Shown here piece by piece: positions 17,824-26,008 of a DNA stretch of 64,000 bases. Origin of the DNA: Rhizobiales bacterium 62-47 (GTDB lineage: Bacteria > Pseudomonadota > Alphaproteobacteria > Rhizobiales > Xanthobacteraceae). The position numbers and the translations under genes are program-made. The notes under the pieces are model-generated. The model was not told where the DNA came from. It saw only the letters and a program-made list of their open reading frames with translations, and made no database searches. Position 1 is the stretch's first letter; every line of letters starts with the position of its first letter. The DNA lies in the NCBI GenBank assembly GCA_001899255.1, contig MKVX01000011.1, positions 124,001 through 188,000 on the forward strand, given 5' to 3'.

Positions 17824-18310
17824 TCGGCGGCGATGATGACTGCCACGCGTTTGACGATGACGATGCGCTCAACGGCCATGACGCTGCGCGCGCCGCCCCC
17901 GTCGATCCGGATGCTGTCACCCTCGGCGCCGCGGCGGATATTGCGCTACGCAATGCTCGTGAAAGACCGCGCCGGCGCCATCGAACTCCGCCTCGCCGCC
18001 AACATCGATCAACTCTGCACAAACCTGCCATCAGCCACGGCATGGGCCAGGACGCGCGACGCCGAGGCCGGTCTCACGCTGTCGGCCAAACTCGACCGCC
18101 CGCGACCTGCCGCTGCTTTGCAGCCTGCGGGATTGCGTTCGGCTCTTGTCGCTGACGCTGCCTTTCGATGTTCGCCGTTTCGGCGGGTCACGCGGGTGCT
18201 CATCACGGCGTTCGAGGCAGTCGCCGGCGATCTGCAGGAACAACGCACTCGCTTCAACAAGTTCGTGGATCTATGGGGATTCGCGGCGACCGAAAAGCGA
18301 GGGGTATTGC
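17824..18310 (+). pseudogene. Decayed gene scattered over three frames
   Basis: Protein-like pieces follow one another in different frames: AANIDQLCTNLPSATAWART, then LTLSAKLDR; next RDLPLLCSLRDCVRLLSLTL, then PFDVRRFGG; next RVLITAFEAVAGDLQEQRTR, then FNKFVDLWGF. Read in this order they form one believable soluble protein of about 150 residues that needs at least two frameshifts. It starts directly after the DUF6634 gene. The family is not recognised. Confidence 0.45.
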
Positions 18311-18389
18311 CGCTTCGAGCAACAAGAATTTGTCAACAGACATCTGGCTAAGACTCTGCATCCAGTTTCTCGCGAGGAATGTTGATGCA

Positions 18390-19694
18390 ATGCGTGTAGT
18401 TGAGTTGTTCTGCGGTGCGGGAGGGATGGGCTACGGGCTGACGAAGGCCGGGATGACCATCAAAAGAGCTTACGATAACTGGCCGGAGGCCCTGAATGTT
18501 CATAAGTTCAATGTCCGGAAGCTGCACAAGAAGCTGCATCGGATCAGGTTGGATGAGCTGAACGAAGCGACCGTGGTCCTTGATTCCGGCGAGATGAAGA
18601 TGATTCCGTTGCCCTCAAGGACCGTGTTACGCGATCTTAGCGACCTGACGCTCGTCGTCCCAGAAATCATTCAACTGCGTCCGGATGTGATCGCCGGCGG
18701 ACCACCGTGTCAGGAATTCTCCAAAGCTAACCGATATGCCAAGGAATCGCTGCGAGCGGCGGGAACTGTCGGCTTCGCGATTACTGTCGGGTTGGCAAAG
18801 CCCCGGTATTTCATCATGGAGAATGTCCCGAGCATATTGAAGTCCGATGCTTACACGCGCGCGATGGTGATTTTCCGCAAAGCCGAATACGGGATCACCG
18901 AGCGCGTGTTGGACGCCAGTCTTTATGGTGCGGCCACAGCAAGGAAGCGGCTGATCATGGTTGGATGTCTCGGCGAGGACGACGATTTTCTTGGCGAACA
19001 CCTGGATGTGGCCGCCGCCAAATCCCAGCTCACGGTCAAAGACGTGTTAGGGCTAAGGTTTGGAAGGAAATACGGTAAGCGTGGCAAGCTATATTGGTTC
19101 GGACCTCCCGGCGCAGGAAGTCAGGGCACGCGCAGTGTTGAGCGCCCTGCGCCAACCATGACGCACACTGCTCCCAATCGGCCTCCTAAGAACTATCAAC
19201 TTCACCGTAACGACGTTAAGAACGTGCATAAGCTACCTGTTCCGACGCGGAAGCAGTGGTCACTCATTCAGGGATTCCCGCCCGACTGGAATTGGAGGGG
19301 CATAGGGATAGCGAATTTCAATCAGATGCTTGCAAACTCCGTGCCCCCGCCTCTAGCCGAGACCATTGGACGCGCTGTGCTAGCCCATTCCCGAAGCGAA
19401 CCACCAAACATCAGACGAGCGTTTCCGGCGCATTTCAGGAAGTGGCTGGACGAAAGGTTTTCCGGGAAAGATCTGGAGGATCGCATCTCGTCATTTCGAA
19501 CGCTTCAGCAAATGCTGGGTAGCCGGATCGAGAACAGTGCTCATCGGGTCATCAAATTGCTCGAGCGGCATCCCGCGGCAGCCTTGCTGTCGACCCGCGA
19601 GAAGTCAAAATTGACCGACATTATCCGGCTCTATGACGAATGCACGTTGGATTGCATCGCACTAAGCCTGCCTCCGTATGACAAACGACAGTAG
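18390..19694 (+). CDS. DNA cytosine-5 methyltransferase, unpaired
   Basis: A 434-residue C5 DNA methyltransferase. Motif I is FCGAGGMGYGL (residues 7-17), motif IV is GGPPCQEFSKANR with the catalytic Cys near residue 105, and motif VI is ENVP near residue 144. Motif VIII reads AATARKRLIMVG in place of the usual QxRxR. The target-recognition region follows, then motif X, FNQMLANSVPP. The C-terminal 90 residues extend past motif X (KDLEDRISSFRTLQQML) and are unusual. No restriction endonuclease, Vsr or regulator gene is seen next to it, so it may be an orphan regulator or a leftover of a restriction-modification system. The ATG at 18390 begins the motif I strand directly. Confidence 0.85.
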   Translation: MRVVELFCGAGGMGYGLTKAGMTIKRAYDNWPEALNVHKFNVRKLHKKLHRIRLDELNEATVVLDSGEMKMIPLPSRTVLRDLSDLTLVVPEIIQLRPDVIAGGPPCQEFSKANRYAKESLRAAGTVGFAITVGLAKPRYFIMENVPSILKSDAYTRAMVIFRKAEYGITERVLDASLYGAATARKRLIMVGCLGEDDDFLGEHLDVAAAKSQLTVKDVLGLRFGRKYGKRGKLYWFGPPGAGSQGTRSVERPAPTMTHTAPNRPPKNYQLHRNDVKNVHKLPVPTRKQWSLIQGFPPDWNWRGIGIANFNQMLANSVPPPLAETIGRAVLAHSRSEPPNIRRAFPAHFRKWLDERFSGKDLEDRISSFRTLQQMLGSRIENSAHRVIKLLERHPAAALLSTREKSKLTDIIRLYDECTLDCIALSLPPYDKRQ

Positions 19695-19699
19695 AGTCG

Positions 19700-20035
19700 G
19701 ATTCGAACCGCGCCCCGTTTGCCGGAGGCTCCAACTCCTAAGAGGATGGAGCCATGACAGGCAAAACGACCAACAAGTTTTCACCGGAGGTTCAGGCCCG
19801 TGCGGTTCGAATGGTTTTGGATCAAGGCAGCGAGCATTTGTCCCGCTGGGCGGCGATAGAGGCAATAGCTCCCAAGATTGGCTGTTCCGGCATACTCTGC
19901 TGGATGGGTGAAGAAGGCGGAGGTCGACAGCGGCAAGCGAGCGGGGTCCCAACGGGAGTGGCTGAGAAGCTGAAGTCGCTTGATCGCGGCGGACTCGTCC
20001 ACCACAGCGATAGAGGATTCAGTACGTTTCCATCA
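19700..20035 (+). mobile_element. IS3-family remnant with internal deletion
   Basis: The left part looks like an IS3-type end (GAACCGCGCCCCGTTTGCCG near 19705) followed by an OrfA start at 19754 with the usual helix-turn-helix opening ([32 protein letters not shown]). The frame then jumps to GLVHHSDRG, which belongs near the catalytic C-terminus of OrfB. Most of orfA and orfB is thus deleted and the element cannot move. No matching right end or target duplication could be fixed. Confidence 0.7.
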
Positions 20036-21052
20036 AGTACACCGAATGACAAACTGAACAACATCGTCTACCGCGCCAAGCAGGCCGTCGAGGCCGTGGG
20101 CATTTCCAACCGGAGGCATTACACTCAAGATTTGCGGCGTCGGCATCTTCTAACAGGCGGGTTTCAGCCTCGATGTGTCTGGCCACGCGCAATCGAGGAC
20201 ATCGGCCGCCCTCGCCCCTCTTCATAGATGCGCGTGATGCGGGCCGTGATCGTTGCGATGGCACATTGCGCAGACGACGCGGCGGACTTGGTGAAGATGC
20301 GGGCCTGGCGCCGTTGTTTGTCAGGAAGCGCCATAGTTGTGCATAGGTTGCGATGTTGTCTCGTACGCTTTTGTGAGCTGTCTAGAATCCACCGGATGTA
20401 GATAGGCGGCACATGTCAATTGCGGGTGTTACGGACGGTGACTTGAAGGCGGTGCGGGCGGAAAATCTCACGCCTTAAGATAAAGTAAGAGGCCAGAGCA
20501 ACTCATGACTTATGTGGAAACTCCGATAAACGTCCGCGCGTGGTTAGATGTCTCGCGACTTTCTATCTCGCCGGAGTTGATTGCCGCTAAGCACCAATTT
20601 CATTCAACCGCTGCCAAGCCGTTGAACTACTTGAAAATGAGGGCCTTCTCGAACGTCAGCAGGGCGCCTGGATGACGTGAGAAGCGCAATATGGGCGACG
20701 TATAGTTGGCACCTTCCCCTTCAGATGGGAACGAGCATGCGGCATTTCTTTCAGCTTCTATTGATGGTCTCATCTTGGCATCACCTTAGCCAATGCACCA
20801 ATGCCCAGGATATCGATTAAGGTGGATGCCACACTCGGTCGCAAGCCCACACTATGCAGCGACGTCAGCTAGGTTTTCCCAGGAGTGACCTCTAGGTAAC
20901 CCTTGACTCGATCGCGCTTGCGCTCGGCGGTTTCCAAATACTGACATAAAGCATGTGACAAGACGTTTTCTGATTTTTTGGGGCCGAGATGCGAGGAAAG
21001 GGCCGGGACTTATGCAACTCGTAGGTATAAGAAAACATCGCTGCGACGCCGT
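20036..21052. other. About 1 kb without a recognised gene
   Basis: An unassigned 56-codon frame starts at ATG 20505 on the plus strand, and several frames on both strands overlap the IS remnant edge. None has family similarity. A decayed segment next to the insertion sequence is the simplest reading. Confidence 0.45.
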
Positions 21053-21883
21053 CTATGCCCTAGCGAGCCAACGCGGCATTGGCGAGCCATCACGATGCCG
21101 CCCTCCGACTGTTGCCGCAGCCCAGGCGATCACGGCGCCCAGGAGAAGAGCCGTGGCGACCGAAAAAGCGAGAATGACAGTACTGCGGCGGGAGCGAGCA
21201 ATCGCCACCCTAGCGTTTGCGATAGCTGTATCGGTACGCTTTTCGGCTTCCGGCGCCGTAAGGCCAGTTGTCGTAGCCACCATTTGTCCGAGGTAGCTGC
21301 GATCATCATTGGCCATACCGGAGTGACTCGACGCAGTTAAGAGGATCCGACCGGCTTCGGCGCGTTCGGGTGCAAGATCGAGATTGGCAGCGCGTCGAGC
21401 CGGCCGAAACAGACGGTCAAGCTCATAGCTTAGAAGTGGCTCCGCAGCACTCGTCTGGGTCGCCGGAAGGGGGGCATTTGATCGGGTCAATGAAATGCTA
21501 CCGACCAACCCAGCTACGAGCGTCCCCAAAACGACCGCCAGTGCCCAAGCTGCGAGTCCGTGAAGACCATCACGGTGTTCGGTCTCGGCTACGTCTGTTG
21601 TGATGGGTGCCAGTCGCGTTCGACCCGCAATGTAACCGCCGACGCCGAAGCTCAGGGCCCCCTGAATAATAAGGTAAAGTCCGGACAATATCGCAAGAGC
21701 AGCAGACGCATCACGCCAGGTTGGCGCAGCCGAAGATACGCCAAGTCCTATGGACGCGCCAAACGCCAATAGAATTGTCGAAAGCGCCGTCGCAATAAGA
21801 GCGCCGAGGATGATCGGCGTCCAATTGGCGTAACGTGCTGGCACCTCTCTCGTCGGCACGAGGGCATCCATGGAGACTGTCAT
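21053..21883 (-). CDS. Polytopic membrane protein of unknown function
   Basis: A 276-residue protein with helices at about residues 20-45 (ILGALIATALSTILLAFGAS), 60-85, 105-130 and 235-260. A soluble stretch between the last two holds LLTASSHSGMANDDRSYLGQ. Similar proteins are common as hypotheticals in this bacterial group. The ATG at 21883 is chosen because the stop of the 24-residue gene upstream ends one base before it (TGATATG), so translation is very likely coupled; an earlier TTG start would lie inside that small gene. The last gene of the minus-strand membrane-protein run. Confidence 0.7.
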   Translation of the reverse strand: MTVSMDALVPTREVPARYANWTPIILGALIATALSTILLAFGASIGLGVSSAAPTWRDASAALAILSGLYLIIQGALSFGVGGYIAGRTRLAPITTDVAETEHRDGLHGLAAWALAVVLGTLVAGLVGSISLTRSNAPLPATQTSAAEPLLSYELDRLFRPARRAANLDLAPERAEAGRILLTASSHSGMANDDRSYLGQMVATTTGLTAPEAEKRTDTAIANARVAIARSRRSTVILAFSVATALLLGAVIAWAAATVGGRHRDGSPMPRWLARA

Positions 21884-21884
21884 A

Positions 21885-21959
21885 TCAACGCAATCCAAAA
21901 AAGGAGAGTACAGCGAGGATAACCACCACTAAGCCTACCAGATAAATCAATCCGTTCAT
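21885..21959 (-). CDS. 24-residue single-helix membrane peptide
   Basis: The short frame MNGLIYLVGLVVVILAVLSF (plus FGLR) has a near-perfect ribosome site, AGGAGAG, seven bases before its ATG. It is almost entirely one hydrophobic helix followed by an Arg. It sits one base upstream of the 276-residue membrane protein gene, which has no ribosome site of its own. It may act as a small subunit, a coupling leader, or both (inference). Confidence 0.6.
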   Translation of the reverse strand: MNGLIYLVGLVVVILAVLSFFGLR

Positions 21960-21984
21960 TTCACTCTCCTTGCGATTATGAAAC

Positions 21985-22605
21985 TTACAACTGCTTCTCA
22001 TTCACGCCGCTTTTGACGGCATCGATGACGCGTCCGACGCGCCCGGAAATGTCAGTCGTTGCAGCTTTGGCATCATCAAGTGTCAGCCCGTGCTTTCGTG
22101 CCTCCGCGGAGGTCGCATCGATCACGTCATTAGCGAGAGTCGTCACCTTCTCAACCTGTTCACTGGCAATTTCCCAGGCTCGGTCCTTTACGGTCTCACT
22201 CGGTTCGCCTAGGAAACTGTCTTCAATGTCGGATTTCGGCAATGCCGCCGCCATGCCGGCGCCAATAGCGAGACCGATGACTCCCAAGGCGAGGGGCTGG
22301 GCGCGAAAGAGCTCGGCGAGGTTTTCCCGGACCGTGTCGAATGCAGCCCCAGGATCCGGAATCGCGCGCCGATATTCGCCGACGTTACCGCGAGCGGCAC
22401 CGGCACTCTCGACCGCGGCTTCCATAGCGTCAGGAATTTTATCACGAGCGCTGCGGAAAGCCTTCCCGACGGCTTCCGGCGTCCGCCCTCCTGTCAACAT
22501 CCACAGAACGCCCATGCCTATCAGGGCCGCTGAAACGGGATTGCGAGCAGCGGCATCCCGAAGATCATTCGCGAAATTTACCGCGCTTCCGGATTTATCG
22601 TTCAT
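21985..22605 (-). CDS. Membrane-associated protein with DUF3618-like tail pattern
   Basis: A 206-residue protein with two short hydrophobic segments (SAALIGMGVLWMLTGG near residue 25; LALGVIGLAIGAGMAAALP near residue 105) set between Ala-rich amphipathic helices. The same segment pattern occurs in the 391-residue protein upstream (LLVAGVGLLLGGLVASALP). These proteins are common next to holin-like YqjE genes in rhizobia; function unknown, envelope stress suspected from context. A truncated relative of its C-terminal half lies at 61160-61530. Its start overlaps the stop of the holin-like gene by 4 bp. Confidence 0.7.
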   Translation of the reverse strand: MNDKSGSAVNFANDLRDAAARNPVSAALIGMGVLWMLTGGRTPEAVGKAFRSARDKIPDAMEAAVESAGAARGNVGEYRRAIPDPGAAFDTVRENLAELFRAQPLALGVIGLAIGAGMAAALPKSDIEDSFLGEPSETVKDRAWEIASEQVEKVTTLANDVIDATSAEARKHGLTLDDAKAATTDISGRVGRVIDAVKSGVNEKQL

Positions 22606-22994
22606 CGCACCAACTCCTGGGCGGCCATCTTGTCTTTTTCAACCTGCTGCAGGGTGATCGATGGCTTCATGGCATCACCCGACAAACGGTTGAGCCCGAC
22701 CGCGATCAAAATGCCAGCCAACACCACAGCACCCCCACCAGCGCAAAGATATGCCACCGGCTCCGAAATTCCGCTTCGGATTAGAACTGATACCGCTGCA
22801 AATAGCAGCAGGACGAGTGCTGGTATCATCACGACCGCTCCCGCCGCGATCATCGCCGCAGCGCGGCCCGCCTGACCTGCTTTTTCTGCCATCTCAGCTC
22901 GGGCAAGTGCGAACTCGTTGCCGACAAGTTTGGCAAGCTGCGCCATGGCGTCGCCAAAGAGTTCAGGGATCGAACGTTCACTTGGTGAAGTCAT
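22602..22994 (-). CDS. Phage-holin-like / YqjE family membrane protein
   Basis: A 130-residue protein. An amphipathic start (ELFGDAMAQLAKLVGNEFAL) is followed by two helices (about residues 45-72 and 80-102) and a short basic C-terminus. This is the layout of the holin superfamily III / YqjE proteins, which are not phage genes but partners of DUF883/DUF3618 proteins in the bacterial envelope. It overlaps the gene upstream by 17 bp and the gene downstream by 4 bp. Confidence 0.8.
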   Translation of the reverse strand: MTSPSERSIPELFGDAMAQLAKLVGNEFALARAEMAEKAGQAGRAAAMIAAGAVVMIPALVLLLFAAVSVLIRSGISEPVAYLCAGGGAVVLAGILIAVGLNRLSGDAMKPSITLQQVEKDKMAAQELVR

Positions 22995-23589
22995 CGCGAT
23001 AACCTTGACTTGTTGAGCTATGTGAGCCCGACGTGTTGTCGGTCTGAGATACGGTTTCGGCGGAGCTTTTCAGGAAGCGCACCGCACCAAACCCGACGAG
23101 CACAGCAATCCCAAGGAACGCCGTTGGCTGTCGGCGCGCAAAGGACTGCGCGTTTTGCACAAGATCGTTGAGATTGCCGTTTCGGATACCTTCGGAGACG
23201 CCTTCGACCTGTATGGCCGCCTTGCGAATATATGTAGCGGCGATAGGCAGTTCGGAGTCGAATTCGCGCGCTGCACGTCGCATCGTTCCGGCAAGGCTTC
23301 CGATATAATCCGCTCCGGATGATTTCTTGTCGTCTACGGCCTCCTTTAGTTTGTCGGTTGCTTGCGAGGCCACATCCTTCGCAGCGTCTTTAAAATCAGC
23401 AGCATGACCTTTGAGCGCCCCAACCGAACTACCGGCAAAATCCTTTGCCTTGTCTGCAAGGTCCTGCCCGGCCGACAGCGCTTGATCCGCTATACTCTTG
23501 GTGGCGGCCGCAGCGTCATCGAACTTCGCACGTTCCGCGCCCTGTTTTGATGACCCGGGCTGTTCCGCCGTCCCGATTGTTTCAATCAT
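22978..23589 (-). CDS. Ala/Lys-rich helical protein with C-terminal membrane segment
   Basis: A 203-residue protein. The first 110 residues have an Ala/Lys/Asp-rich, LEA-like composition (AKDFAGSSVGALKGHAADFK). A hydrophobic segment lies near residue 160 (TAFLGIAVLVGFGAVRFL), followed by a Ser/Thr-rich tail. LEA-like sequences protect during desiccation or nutrient stress in other proteins; here this is only suggested. It overlaps both neighbours by a few bases. Confidence 0.65.
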   Translation of the reverse strand: MIETIGTAEQPGSSKQGAERAKFDDAAAATKSIADQALSAGQDLADKAKDFAGSSVGALKGHAADFKDAAKDVASQATDKLKEAVDDKKSSGADYIGSLAGTMRRAAREFDSELPIAATYIRKAAIQVEGVSEGIRNGNLNDLVQNAQSFARRQPTAFLGIAVLVGFGAVRFLKSSAETVSQTDNTSGSHSSTSQGYRDDFTK

Positions 23590-24761
23590 GTTTTTCCTCC
23601 GCCGACTGATAATGTGGACGTGCTTTCGGGATCGAACGCGGTCGTGACCGCAGCGTCGGCAACATGCCGGACGCGTTGCCCGAGATCCTTGGCAGCCGTT
23701 TCAAGGCTGTCTACTGTGAGGCCCTCGGCGCCCGCCTGCCGGGCCACGCTCTCGAATATTTCACCGGCGGCATCTTTTGCCGCATCAAAGCCGCGGGATG
23801 CTGCATCCCGCGCTGAATTTTTGGCGGCCTCGCTGGCCTCGCCGACAAGATTATCTTCAAGATCACTGCGCGGCAGGGCGCTGGCTACCAGCCCTCCCAG
23901 AAGCAATCCAACACCCGCGACTAGAAGCGGGTTCTGCTCGATAGTTTCGAATGCGGTTTTGCCAACGCGATCCGATGCCGTGAAAGCCTTATTCCGAAGC
24001 TGTTTTCCCGTTTCGAGCGCGCTTTCCCGCGTTGACGCCATCGTGTTCTGCGCCGCCGAGTTAGTCTCGGACGCGAGGTCGCGAATGCGCTTGTTGGCCG
24101 CACCCGCAAGATCAATCACGTTGCCAGCTAAATCGCGCCCCCGCGCTGTTACGGTATCGGCAATGAAGGTGGCCTTGTCTCGAAGCGCATCCGTCTGGGC
24201 GTCAATCGCGGCGCCTGCAGAGTTTGCCGACTTCCCTAAGTTCTCGGTTGCGGTTGACAACATTTCTCCGGCCCTGCCGACAGCTTCCGTCGCGGTGTCC
24301 CGTGCGGTCGCAACGGAAGCTCCGACCTGAGCGGAGAAATCATGGCCGCGCCGGCGCACCTCGTCGGAGACGTCCGATGCAACACCGGCGGCCTTATGAA
24401 GCGCCGACTGCCCGGTCTTGGAGCCTGCAAAAAACAGTCCTGCCCCGATCATCAGTACTGGCATCGGAATCGCTCGAGCGAGCCTCACAAGCGGATAGGC
24501 GATTGCGGCGCCCACTGCCACGGCCTGCATCGGATTGCGGCGTGCGGCGGCGGTGACGTCTTCTGCCAGACGCTCCCCCCGGGACCGAACATAGCCTGAG
24601 ACCTCGGCCTTGATCGATTGAGGGCTCAGGCGCTGACGTATGTCGCTCGCGGTGTCCGAAACGCTGGTTCGAAGCAGTTCAACGGTCTCGGTGAGACTCG
24701 CGCGGGTTTGCTCGGTCTCCCGCTTGAGGTCTCCGAGAGATGGAGTAGAGGTCTGCTGCAT
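23586..24761 (-). CDS. DUF3618-type protein with long repeat-rich helical region
   Basis: A 391-residue protein. Its N-terminus fits DUF3618 (LKRETEQTRASLTETVELLR, near residue 10, then SPQSIKAEVSGYVRSRGERL). A membrane segment lies at about residues 85-110. A long Ala-rich helical section with repeated DxVxARGRDLAG-like units follows, then a second hydrophobic segment (LLVAGVGLLLGGLVASALP) and an amphipathic tail. ATG 24761 is preferred to a start 27 bp upstream because AAGGGA lies 8 bases before it. It is the first gene of the five-gene run and so decides its promoter; about 380 bp upstream show no gene. Confidence 0.72.
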   Translation of the reverse strand: MQQTSTPSLGDLKRETEQTRASLTETVELLRTSVSDTASDIRQRLSPQSIKAEVSGYVRSRGERLAEDVTAAARRNPMQAVAVGAAIAYPLVRLARAIPMPVLMIGAGLFFAGSKTGQSALHKAAGVASDVSDEVRRRGHDFSAQVGASVATARDTATEAVGRAGEMLSTATENLGKSANSAGAAIDAQTDALRDKATFIADTVTARGRDLAGNVIDLAGAANKRIRDLASETNSAAQNTMASTRESALETGKQLRNKAFTASDRVGKTAFETIEQNPLLVAGVGLLLGGLVASALPRSDLEDNLVGEASEAAKNSARDAASRGFDAAKDAAGEIFESVARQAGAEGLTVDSLETAAKDLGQRVRHVADAAVTTAFDPESTSTLSVGGGKT

Positions 24762-25140
24762 GATCGAGGTCCCTTGGGCACGTGTCAAAAGCCTGAACTC
24801 TTGGATGAAACCTATTGTTCCCGTCGGTCGAAACGAATCTTACTTTTCTCAATCGCGGTCATTGGAGGCTGCGAACGACCGCGGCGCATCCTGGTCAACA
24901 AGGAACCGGACGCGATTTGTTGGAGTAGCCGGCGAATTGCGATGCATGGTGCATCAGCTATATTCAGGCCGGCTCGCGGCAGAACGCCTGAATGAGGCTG
25001 GCTGGCGATCTCAATAAAACAAAAATCACGCACGCGCATTAGCGTTTCGGTTGGCGCTTGCGAAACACCAGCACGCTTCAGGTCGCGAAGCTGATCACGA
25101 TGACAATCACAGCGCGATCAACCATGAGCCGACGCTCGCT

Positions 25141-25236
25141 TCAATAGGCCGCGACCATATCGCGCAACGTGTAGCCGGCGGCCACGGCGATGAGGATGAA
25201 GCCGGTGGAGATGGCTAGAAAGCGGGACGCGCTCAT
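25141..25236 (-). CDS. 31-residue single-helix protein
   Basis: Reads MSASRFLAISTGFILIAVAA followed by GYTLRDMVAAY. It is one membrane helix with a short polar tail. The ATG overlaps the stop of the 43-residue gene upstream (ATGA), which is a good sign that both are translated. Family not recognised. Confidence 0.5.
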   Translation of the reverse strand: MSASRFLAISTGFILIAVAAGYTLRDMVAAY

Positions 25237-25364
25237 ACGGAAGGGACCATCGCCTGGAGCAGCATCACAATCAGCAACGACGTGGCGACGGCCAAGCCGG
25301 CATCTACTGACACCGGGATGATATCCTGGTCGATCCGATCAAACCATTCGGACAAGAACTTCAT
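25233..25364 (-). CDS. 43-residue single-helix protein
   Basis: Reads MKFLSEWFDRIDQDIIPVSV, then DAGLAVATSLLIVMLLQAMV, then PSV: an amphipathic start and one membrane helix. It forms a coupled pair with the 31-residue frame downstream (4-bp overlap). No strong ribosome site is visible. Family not recognised. Confidence 0.5.
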   Translation of the reverse strand: MKFLSEWFDRIDQDIIPVSVDAGLAVATSLLIVMLLQAMVPSV

Positions 25365-25578
25365 CAATGGCGCACGCTCCTCGGACGGCTAAACGCGCGG
25401 GAACGGCCTTGAGGTCCATCCTCCGCCCTCGACGGTGCGACGATCGCGATCGGCGAGGGGTTCCAATGTTCGGCGGTAAATGTCGCCGGCAAAAACGAAA
25501 AGAGACGATTGAGCCAATGTCGACGCAGGAGAACCTAGCGGCTTGCCGGGTTCTGTGCCGCTCGCCTAACGTACCGGT

Positions 25579-25995
25579 ATGGGCACAAAGTCGAGAGAAA
25601 CCATCTGTGCTGCCAGCGTCCGCGCCTCGGCAGAGCGCGCGCGTGACGCGCGCATAAAAGCCGATCGGCTGGCATGCGAAGCGTGGAACGATCGCATGCT
25701 GGGCTTTCAGGGGCCAGCACAGCCCTCGCCCATGATGGCCGATGCGCTCAATGCCGGATACCGCTATCTTGAAGTGAAGTGTCTCGGCTGCGAGAATCAT
25801 TCCACGGTGGATCTCACGATCATTCGGCGCCGAAAGGATGTAACGCCTATCCACGAACTGGAACGCGCGATGCGCTGCAAGGACTGCTCACAGGTTCGAC
25901 GATTCCCATTCAAGCGAAGCCATCTTATTGCGCTGCGGAAACGCCCAATTTCAGCGGCACACCCGCCCTCGACGTGGTGGCCCGGCGAGAGATGA
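25579..25995 (+). CDS. Hypothetical protein with CxxC pairs
   Basis: A 138-residue soluble protein. Two CxxC pairs about 45 residues apart (CLGCENHSTVDL near residue 73; CKDCSQVRRFPFKRSHLI near residue 98) suggest a zinc ribbon. An N-terminal helix is rich in Arg and Ala. It lies 13 bp upstream of the SRAP pseudogene on the same strand. Proteins like this are common in Bradyrhizobiaceae but have no assigned function. Confidence 0.65.
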   Translation: MGTKSRETICAASVRASAERARDARIKADRLACEAWNDRMLGFQGPAQPSPMMADALNAGYRYLEVKCLGCENHSTVDLTIIRRRKDVTPIHELERAMRCKDCSQVRRFPFKRSHLIALRKRPISAAHPPSTWWPGER

Positions 25996-26008
25996 AGAGC
26001 TAACCGCG

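Noticed and set aside
19685-19725. TTCGAACC tract that looks like the T-arm of a tRNA on the minus strand
   Set aside because: Only three of five T-stem pairs form and there is no acceptor stem or anticodon arm; it fits the outer end of the IS3 element better.
22602-22994. Prophage, suggested by the holin-like gene
   Set aside because: No lysis, tail or integrase genes nearby; this holin-like family is a normal bacterial envelope protein.
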